A stretch of 64,000 nucleotides of DNA, taken from Candidatus Flexifilum breve. GTDB taxonomy: Bacteria; Chloroflexota; Anaerolineae; Aggregatilineales; Phototrophicaceae. Shown one piece after another: positions 58,576-64,000 of this stretch (position 1 is its first letter; each line of letters opens with the position of its first letter). The notes beneath the pieces are model-generated. The model was not told where the DNA came from. It made no database searches and saw nothing but the letters and a program-made list of their open reading frames with translations. The position numbers were made by a program, and so were the translations under genes. Location of the stretch: the NCBI GenBank assembly GCA_016717205.1, contig JADKGC010000011.1, positions 232,355-296,354 of the forward strand, read 5' to 3'.

Positions 58576-60579
58576 TTAAGTCCCTACCACTCCTGCTGCC
58601 GCGCGCAGACTCTGCACGCGCTCCGGTTCGATCTGCTGGCGCTCGTAGAAGTCCGCGAGCGCCAGATAGCCCGGTTGGCCTTCCGGGTAGATCGCCACCG
58701 CCGTTTCCCGCAGTTTGAGCGCGAGGTCGGGGCGCGCCTGCTGTTCGCGGACGTGCGCTAACTGAATGAGGATCGTGGCGGCGTGCTGCGGCTGTGTCTG
58801 GAATTCGTACAGGCTGCGCCGGAAGAGATCCGCCGCGGTCGGAATGTCACCTTGCTGAGCGGCCAACTGCGCCCGCAAAAGCTGAACCCACGCTTGCAGC
58901 GGCAGCCAGCGTTCCATCCACGCCAACTGCTTGAGCGCGGCTTCTTCCTGCTGCCTGTTGATCAGGTTGTTGGCGCTGTGAATGTGCGCAACGAACCACA
59001 CGCGGAGGAGCTGCCAGGCCAGATACAACACTAACGGCACATACAGCAGCACGCCGATGCTCGGACTGAAGCCGAGGGTCGCCCAGAACTGCTCAATCGG
59101 AAAGTAGAGCAGCAGGCCGAGGCCGAGCGTGACGAGCAGGTGCTGCGCCAGCAGCAGCGGATAATCCTCAATGGCCAGACTGCGCCGCGCGGGCGTATAC
59201 CCGCGCTGGCGCAGGCCGAACGGCAGCGCTAGCCAGATCAGCAGGAGGACCCCCGCTAACACTGCATACCAGCGCTCGCGCCGAAACTCGCCCCAGGCCG
59301 CCATGACCATCGCCATCGGCACGAGGAGTGTGATCAGCGGCAGCCACAGGCGGTACAGCCCACCGCCCACTTGCAGCGTAACCAGATCGGGCACGTCGTA
59401 GAGCGCCGCCCACAGACGGCGCTGCGTCCGGCGCGCGCGCGCCGCTTTGCCCGGTTGCACGACGGTGAGCAGCGCCAACCCGCCGAGCGCAATAATCCAC
59501 CAGCCATACCGCATAAAGAGGCCTACGTCACGGCGTACCTCGGAATAGGGCATGTACGGGTTCTGCGTGTAGGCGATCCACCACAGATTGCCCGCGTGAT
59601 CCACGCTCAACAGATCCTGATACCAGTTGCTGCGCGGCGGCGTCGTCAGGATGCGCCAGTTCCCATTATCCAACTCGTAAATGCCCTGTATGTCGATCAG
59701 CAGCGGCGCGTTGTTGCGAATGACTAGTTGATCGGGAAAGATGCTGGCTGAATTGAACGTTTTGCGACTGAAGGTCAGACGCCCGGCGAGGTTGAGCGTG
59801 CCGACGCCACGGGTATGATCGTACACCCACAATACCGTGTCCGTCGCGCCATACATCCGGCTGATCGAAAGGCGCGTTGGCCCGCCAAAGGGCTGCCAGC
59901 TTTGCCCATCGTAGCGGAACAGATTGCCGTTGTACGCCAGATAGATGATGCCGTCCGGCGTTTTGACGAGATCGGCACTGCTGGCGTAGGTGCTGCCCAG
60001 ATTGGACATCGGAATGAGCGTGGAAAGCTGCTGCGTTTGCCAGCGCGTGCCGTCGAAGGTGGCTATTTGCCCATACAGGTTGATCACGAACACGCCGAGC
60101 GGCGAGGCCTCGATGTCATTCCAACCGTAGCCCGAGAGCGCATTCTCGTAAGTGATCCACTGCGTGCCATCGAAGTGGATCACGGTGTTGTCGCGTACTG
60201 ACCACAGTTGATCGCCATTGGTGACGCTGATCGGGCGGTCGAAATAGGGAGCTGAGACCCCGCCCGTGCAGTCCGACCAACTGCCCGCTTGATATTGCAG
60301 AAAGCCGCAGTCGGAGTGCGTGCCCACCCAGAGCGTGCCATCGTTTAGCGCGAGGACTTCATACGGCGATTCGCCTTCGGGCAGCGGGATTTCGCGCCAG
60401 TCCTGCCCGTCAAGGAAGTACAACTGAGCGAGCGGACGCAGCGTGAGGGTCGCCAGTCCCTGCGCGCCCAGCACCGCCAGCACGACGAGCGCCACGCCGA
60501 TCACCTGCCAGCGGCGGGCGGCACGGCGGTACTGTTGGCCTTCACGAACGGATGCGGCAATATCCAGACCGTCGATCAT
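58576..60579 (-). CDS. Membrane protein with extracellular propeller and cytosolic TPRs
   Basis: A 667-residue protein: N-terminal helix (VIGVALVVLAVLGAQGLATL), an external propeller-like region with repeated W-x-x-Y/F and D-G-x-x-W units (DGTLWVG, FDGTQWITYENAL, FDGTRWQTQQ, YDGQSWQPFGG; residues 60-350), a group of about six helices (WWIIALGGLALLTVV...LLYVPLVLYLAWQLLRVWFV, 360-540), then TPR-like helices to the end. The blade motifs resemble the two-component-regulator propeller. No kinase or DNA-binding domain is attached. The function is unknown. Confidence 0.75.
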   Translation of the reverse strand: MIDGLDIAASVREGQQYRRAARRWQVIGVALVVLAVLGAQGLATLTLRPLAQLYFLDGQDWREIPLPEGESPYEVLALNDGTLWVGTHSDCGFLQYQAGSWSDCTGGVSAPYFDRPISVTNGDQLWSVRDNTVIHFDGTQWITYENALSGYGWNDIEASPLGVFVINLYGQIATFDGTRWQTQQLSTLIPMSNLGSTYASSADLVKTPDGIIYLAYNGNLFRYDGQSWQPFGGPTRLSISRMYGATDTVLWVYDHTRGVGTLNLAGRLTFSRKTFNSASIFPDQLVIRNNAPLLIDIQGIYELDNGNWRILTTPPRSNWYQDLLSVDHAGNLWWIAYTQNPYMPYSEVRRDVGLFMRYGWWIIALGGLALLTVVQPGKAARARRTQRRLWAALYDVPDLVTLQVGGGLYRLWLPLITLLVPMAMVMAAWGEFRRERWYAVLAGVLLLIWLALPFGLRQRGYTPARRSLAIEDYPLLLAQHLLVTLGLGLLLYFPIEQFWATLGFSPSIGVLLYVPLVLYLAWQLLRVWFVAHIHSANNLINRQQEEAALKQLAWMERWLPLQAWVQLLRAQLAAQQGDIPTAADLFRRSLYEFQTQPQHAATILIQLAHVREQQARPDLALKLRETAVAIYPEGQPGYLALADFYERQQIEPERVQSLRAAAGVVGT

Positions 60580-60600
60580 GCGTACCCCTTGGCAACTCGG

Positions 60601-61911
60601 TCAATCCGCGGGGGCGAGCCCCGCTGCTAATTGTACAGCATGTGGGTCACGCAGATAACGCAGGGTGACGAACAGCGCGCACAACACCATCACCAGCGCG
60701 ACGAAGAACAGCACCTCATAGCCGAGGTTCTGCGCAATCGTCCCGGCGATGAACGGCGCGGCCAGCGACACAATCGCGGAAATGGTGTTGAACAGCCCGG
60801 CGTAGATCGGGCGCTGTTCCGGCGACGCATAGCTGATCACCCAGTTCTGATAGCTGATGAACAGGTTGCTCAGGGTGATGCCGGAGAGCAAAAAGCCGAC
60901 GTACAGCGGGAACGGCCCGACGACCGACGCGATTAACGCGCTGATGGGCAGGAAGGCCGCGCCCGCCAGCGCCAGCCGGATGAACAGCACATTGTTCTTC
61001 GCGCCCAGCCACGTATAGAGCAGTGCGCCGCTCACGCTGCCGACCGTTTGCAGCGCCAGCAGCGTCGGCACGGCGACGGCGCTGGACATGCCGAGCTGCA
61101 CGGTCGCAAAGCCGATGTAGAACGGGCTGGCCATCGCGAACAGGCTGGTCAGCATGCGCGTGATGATGATGGCGCGGAACGGCTGATCGGTGCGCAGCAC
61201 ACGCCCGAGGCTCGGCAGGAATTCGCCCAAGGACGGGATCTTCTCGAGGGCTTTGCCGCTTGGGAGTTCGTGAATGAGCGTCGTCGGGATGATCGAGAGT
61301 GCGAACAGCACACCCGCCGCGGCAAACAGAATCGCATAGTTGTTGGGGAAACCCGGGCCGCCGCTGCCCAGCACCACGCCGATCAGCGGGGAGATGCCGA
61401 GCATGATCAGGCCGGAGCTGGCGGTCATGATGCCGAACATGCGCGCGCGCCAGCGGTTGTCGAGGCTCGACCCGGAGAGATCCGCCCACGGCACGCCGAC
61501 GATGCCATCGCCGATCGCCGTGATGCCGTAGCAGATCAGGAAGGCGATGAGAATCGCTTCCGGTCGCGCCGCGCCGAACACGACGATCAAGCCCGCGAAG
61601 ATCAGCATGACGAAACGCACCGGGATGTTCGGCCCGGCAAACCACCACTTTTTGCGCTCAAAGCGCACGATGTAGCGCGCGATGAACAACTGCGGCAGCG
61701 TCCAACCCACATCAAACAGGCTGGACGAGAGGCCAATCAGGATTTCTGAGCTGGTGAGGCGGCGGATGAAATCGGGAATCAGGGTGCTCGGCCCGAGGAT
61801 ATTCATCGCCAGGGTGAAAAGAATGCCATCGGTCAAAAAGAAGACGAAGTTTTTGCGGTAGACTTTTTCGCGTTGGTCTGGGGATAGGTTGCGACTGTCA
61901 GCGTGCGTCAT
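60601..61911 (-). CDS. MFS transporter
   Basis: A 436-residue major facilitator with 12 predicted segments. RRLTSSEILIGLSSSLFDVGWTLPQLFIARYIVRFERKKWW holds the loop 2-3 region, and WRARMFGIMTASSGLIMLGISPLIGVVL and the C-half are typical of proteobacterial/Chloroflexi efflux-type MFS. The substrate is unknown. ATG 61911 with AGGA five bases upstream, chosen over a longer frame. Its stop is 22 bases before the start of the TPR/propeller gene on the same strand, so the two are likely co-transcribed. Confidence 0.85.
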   Translation of the reverse strand: MTHADSRNLSPDQREKVYRKNFVFFLTDGILFTLAMNILGPSTLIPDFIRRLTSSEILIGLSSSLFDVGWTLPQLFIARYIVRFERKKWWFAGPNIPVRFVMLIFAGLIVVFGAARPEAILIAFLICYGITAIGDGIVGVPWADLSGSSLDNRWRARMFGIMTASSGLIMLGISPLIGVVLGSGGPGFPNNYAILFAAAGVLFALSIIPTTLIHELPSGKALEKIPSLGEFLPSLGRVLRTDQPFRAIIITRMLTSLFAMASPFYIGFATVQLGMSSAVAVPTLLALQTVGSVSGALLYTWLGAKNNVLFIRLALAGAAFLPISALIASVVGPFPLYVGFLLSGITLSNLFISYQNWVISYASPEQRPIYAGLFNTISAIVSLAAPFIAGTIAQNLGYEVLFFVALVMVLCALFVTLRYLRDPHAVQLAAGLAPAD

Positions 61912-62009
61912 GCGAGTCCTGTCATGAAATCGAATGCATATCATTCTGCCTTGTTCTGTCAGCGCTCACAATGTCCAGTTGGTTTTGGCTGGTTGGTTGG
62001 TTTGATCGT

Positions 62010-62255
62010 GTTGAAAAAGGTCAAATTCCGCCCCCCAGCCTCCTGCCGTGAACCGAATTGGTTTTCGTAGGGACGCGATCAAGAGGGTGCCTAATCAGCC
62101 CCTCAACCCCCGACCCCTACTCCCACGCAAGCGGGGAGTAGGGGAGAAATGCAGTTGTGTCCCGCTCCCCGTTGATGTGGGAGCGGGACGGCTTGCGCAG
62201 CCAGCCGGGTGAGGGGTGGTATGAAACGCTTTTTTGGACATCCTCTTGATCGCGT
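62010..62255. repeat. Composite repeat: repeat B-like arms around repeat C
   Basis: GTGTTGAAAAAGGTCAAATT lead-in (62010), GGACGCGATCAAGAGGGTGC at 62071-62090, repeat C-like hairpins (CGCAAGCGGGGAGTAGGGG and CCCGCTCCCCGTTGATGTGG with GAGCGGG), then GGACATCCTCTTGATCGCGT at 62235-62254, the inverse of the left arm with three differences. The gap 61912-62471 holds no gene. Confidence 0.75.
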
Positions 62256-62425
62256 TCACTGATCGCTACCACTTACAGCATCCCATAGGCGATACTTTAA
62301 ATACCCTCATGCCTTGTCCCTACAATTGATTGCCTTCCCCTGACAACCCCGTGGCTGACAACCCACCGCTCAACCATTCAGGTAAATCCCGTCACGCAGA
62401 TTCAAAGTTGCGGTAAAATACGGGG

Positions 62426-62454
62426 AGGCGAAGCATGGTGCTTCGCCTCTTTTG
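62426..62454 (+). terminator. Terminator-like hairpin in the CPBP gene leader
   Basis: A perfect 10-bp stem AGGCGAAGCA/TGCTTCGCCT (62426-62448, loop TGG) followed by CTTTT. It lies 18-46 bases upstream of the CPBP start, downstream of a TAAAAT at 62414-62419: a terminator of nothing obvious, or an attenuator. Confidence 0.6.
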
Positions 62455-62471
62455 CCGTTTCGGGGATAACG

Positions 62472-63341
62472 TTGAGCATTCGCAAGACACAACGCAGAAT
62501 TTTAATGGCGTTCATCGGGGTGCATTTTGCGCTGGCGGCGGTCGTCAATCTGGTGTTTTTCGCCGGGAATGCCTTTAGCCCGCTGGCGTCGGCGACCGGC
62601 GGTCTGTTGACTGGATCACTGCTGGTCAATGTGGTGTTCATCGGCCTGCTCGTCGGTTGGATGATTCTGCAACGTGGGCGGCTGCGCCCCTACGATGTCG
62701 GCCTGATCCCGTTGCATATCCCGATGGGCATCATCTACACGTTTGGCTTCTGGGCCATGGCGCAGATCGTGCATCTGGTCTTCAGCCTGCTGACCTACGG
62801 CGCGGTCACACTGAACCCGGAATGGGTGAGCAACGCCAACATGATGATCGGCCTGATCCTCGCGCAGGTGATCGGCAACGCGCTGTTCGAAGAGATTGCG
62901 TACCGCGGCTTCCTGTTCCCGCAGATCTACCTGCATCTCGACGGCTGGCGGCATCGCCCGTGGTGGCGTTTGGGCGCGGCGATTCTGATCTCGCAGGGGG
63001 TGTTCGCGCTCTCGCACATCCCGAATCGCCTGTATCTCGGCATGTCGCTCGACCAGATCGCGCCAGATCTACTGCTCCTGCTCGGCTGGGGTTTCCTGTA
63101 CACCATCATCTATCTCCGCACCGATAACCTGTTTCTGGTGGTCGGCGTGCATGCGCTGGGCAACGCGCCCTCGACGCTGTTCGCGACGGCACCAGTCTTT
63201 GCAGGCGGCGGCGCGTCACTGTTCATGTACGCGCTGGTCGTCCTGCTGTTGTTCGGCGTGCCCATGCTCCGCGCCTACGGGCAGCGCTTCCGATTGGGCT
63301 TAGATTACGGCACACAAGAAGGAAGAAGAGAATATGTATAA
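62472..63341 (+). CDS. CPBP-family intramembrane metalloprotease
   Basis: A 289-residue membrane protein with about eight segments. The CPBP (CAAX protease/bacteriocin-processing) motifs are complete: ALFEEIAYRGFLFPQIY (E-E-x-x-x-R), GVFALSHIPN (F-x-x-x-H) and VGVHALGN. Members cleave prenylated or peptide substrates in the membrane or protect against bacteriocins. TTG start with GGGGATAAC ahead; no nearby ATG fits. The next gene begins inside its last codons (8-base overlap). Confidence 0.88.
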   Translation: MSIRKTQRRILMAFIGVHFALAAVVNLVFFAGNAFSPLASATGGLLTGSLLVNVVFIGLLVGWMILQRGRLRPYDVGLIPLHIPMGIIYTFGFWAMAQIVHLVFSLLTYGAVTLNPEWVSNANMMIGLILAQVIGNALFEEIAYRGFLFPQIYLHLDGWRHRPWWRLGAAILISQGVFALSHIPNRLYLGMSLDQIAPDLLLLLGWGFLYTIIYLRTDNLFLVVGVHALGNAPSTLFATAPVFAGGGASLFMYALVVLLLFGVPMLRAYGQRFRLGLDYGTQEGRREYV

Positions 63342-64000
63342 ACGCGGAAAAGACGAGGACGACGGCCTCGATTCCCTGCGCAGCGATTTTGGCAGCGAGG
63401 AGGAACTCGGCGACGAACGCGGGTTCCTCGACGATGTCGCGCCTGCCGAGGACGACGCTGAGGATCAGCCCCGCGAGAAGCGTCCGTCCGGGGTGCCGGG
63501 GAATGTCAGCTTCATCGGCGGCATTTTCCGCGTGATCGGCATCGCGCTGGTCTCCGTGCTGATCTTCCTGCTGATTGGCGTGGGCATCACCTTTGGCCTG
63601 AGCGCGGCGGGTATCGTCGAGATCATCGACTTCTCGCGCGCCAGCGTCCCCGTGATTAGCCTGCTGCCGACGAGCGTGCCGCCCACTGATGCCCCGGTCA
63701 GCGTGCCGACACAGCCGCCGACGGAGGTCGCCGCCGCTGCCGCACCGACCACGGACACTGCCGGAGGGCAGCCCGTACCTGTGCCCACGGCGACGCCGGA
63801 GAATGTCACCGTGATCCCGCCGACTCCGGTCACCGCGTGCACGGAAATGGCCGACTGGTGGGAGGATCAATCCGCCATCTATGCGACCTTCGCCGCACTG
63901 TCGATTGAACAGCCGCCGCAGACGCTGCTGGCGACCCTGCAGCAGATGCGCGTGCGCCGTGATGCTGCGCAGGCTGCTGTGCTCGTACCCTGTGTCGATC
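63334..64000 (+). CDS. Membrane protein with acidic N-terminus and Thr/Pro stalk (partial)
   Basis: ATG 63334 overlaps the CPBP stop by 8 bases; the frame runs off the window (222 residues seen). Residues 1-60 are strongly acidic (KDEDDGLDSLRSDFGSEEEL) and cytosolic. A membrane helix spans about residues 69-95 (GIALVSVLIFLLIGVGITFGL). A Pro/Thr-rich external stalk follows (residues 115-170) and then a globular start (TACTEMADWWEDQSAIYATF) with Cys. No family is recognised. Translationally coupled with the CPBP protease, so it could be its partner or substrate. Confidence 0.7.
   Translation, partial: MYKRGKDEDDGLDSLRSDFGSEEELGDERGFLDDVAPAEDDAEDQPREKRPSGVPGNVSFIGGIFRVIGIALVSVLIFLLIGVGITFGLSAAGIVEIIDFSRASVPVISLLPTSVPPTDAPVSVPTQPPTEVAAAAAPTTDTAGGQPVPVPTATPENVTVIPPTPVTACTEMADWWEDQSAIYATFAALSIEQPPQTLLATLQQMRVRRDAAQAAVLVPCVD

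Noticed and set aside
3695..62255. CRISPR array
   Set aside because: Repeats are dispersed, palindromic and irregularly spaced; no cas genes.

Overview
The window is high-GC and densely coded on both strands. It reads like a chromosome segment of a Chloroflexota bacterium, most likely class Anaerolineae. The reasons are the many Thr/Pro-rich secreted or membrane-anchored proteins with LysM, SH3, beta-propeller or TPR modules, the FHA/TIR/TPR signalling proteins, monoderm-style wall enzymes with no outer-membrane genes, and abundant short palindromic intergenic repeats. The taxonomic call is inference; no rRNA or taxon marker is present.

Layout. 1-8.6 kb: a partial transglutaminase-like protein, DUF427, a FAD oxidoreductase, an MDR reductase, an M50-type membrane protease, endonuclease IV, a two-gene lipoprotein operon and a GNAT. 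9-16.2 kb: sensor-domain membrane protein, secreted propeller-like protein, glutamine synthetase, C39-like/TPR protein, alpha/beta hydrolase and LysM-M23 endopeptidase. 16.6-24.9 kb: PII/Nif3-like protein, TPR protein, two tandem LiaF/toast-rack paralogs, dephospho-CoA kinase with an apparently frameshifted GNAT-like tail, and a TIR-TM-TPR protein that also looks frameshifted. 24.9-33.5 kb: propeller, secreted protein, MFS, membrane glycosyltransferase, trpS, MOSC and a hydrolase. 33.9-43.2 kb: a GNAT pair whose first copy carries an in-frame TGA, HicB-like protein, class III aminotransferase, PadR/hydrolase operon with a palindromic operator, ABM monooxygenase, zincin, REC-histidine kinase, lipocalin-like protein and mutY. 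43.2-49 kb: mscL, a TRPM-type SLOG gene followed by a membrane coiled-coil/TPR pair, family-4 UDG, a selenocysteine tRNA, an ICMT-like methyltransferase and a MaoC dehydratase. 49-64 kb: GAF-histidine kinase beside an FHA-FHA-TIR protein, signal peptidase I, VOC protein, three secreted SH3/Thr-Pro proteins, pentapeptide protein, epimerase, TMEM175 channel, TPR/propeller membrane protein, MFS, CPBP protease and a partial membrane protein.

Themes. (i) Signalling and nucleotide sensing: two TIR proteins (one keeps the catalytic-type Glu, one has Gln), FHA domains, two histidine kinases, and the SLOG-membrane coil-TPR unit, which is the best candidate for an undescribed system. (ii) Translation: selC-type tRNA-Sec implies selenoprotein synthesis, although no selA, selB or selD lies here. 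(iii) Envelope: LysM, SH3, M23, C39-like and propeller proteins with Thr-Pro spacers. (iv) Four interspersed palindromic repeat families fill nearly every sizeable gap. In two places one palindrome is split by another element, and in one place a repeat supplies the first codons of a gene.

Caution: three neighbouring-ORF junctions look like single-base indels and one gene has a Trp-to-TGA change. These may be assembly errors or real decay. All function calls rest on reading motifs; no database search was possible.
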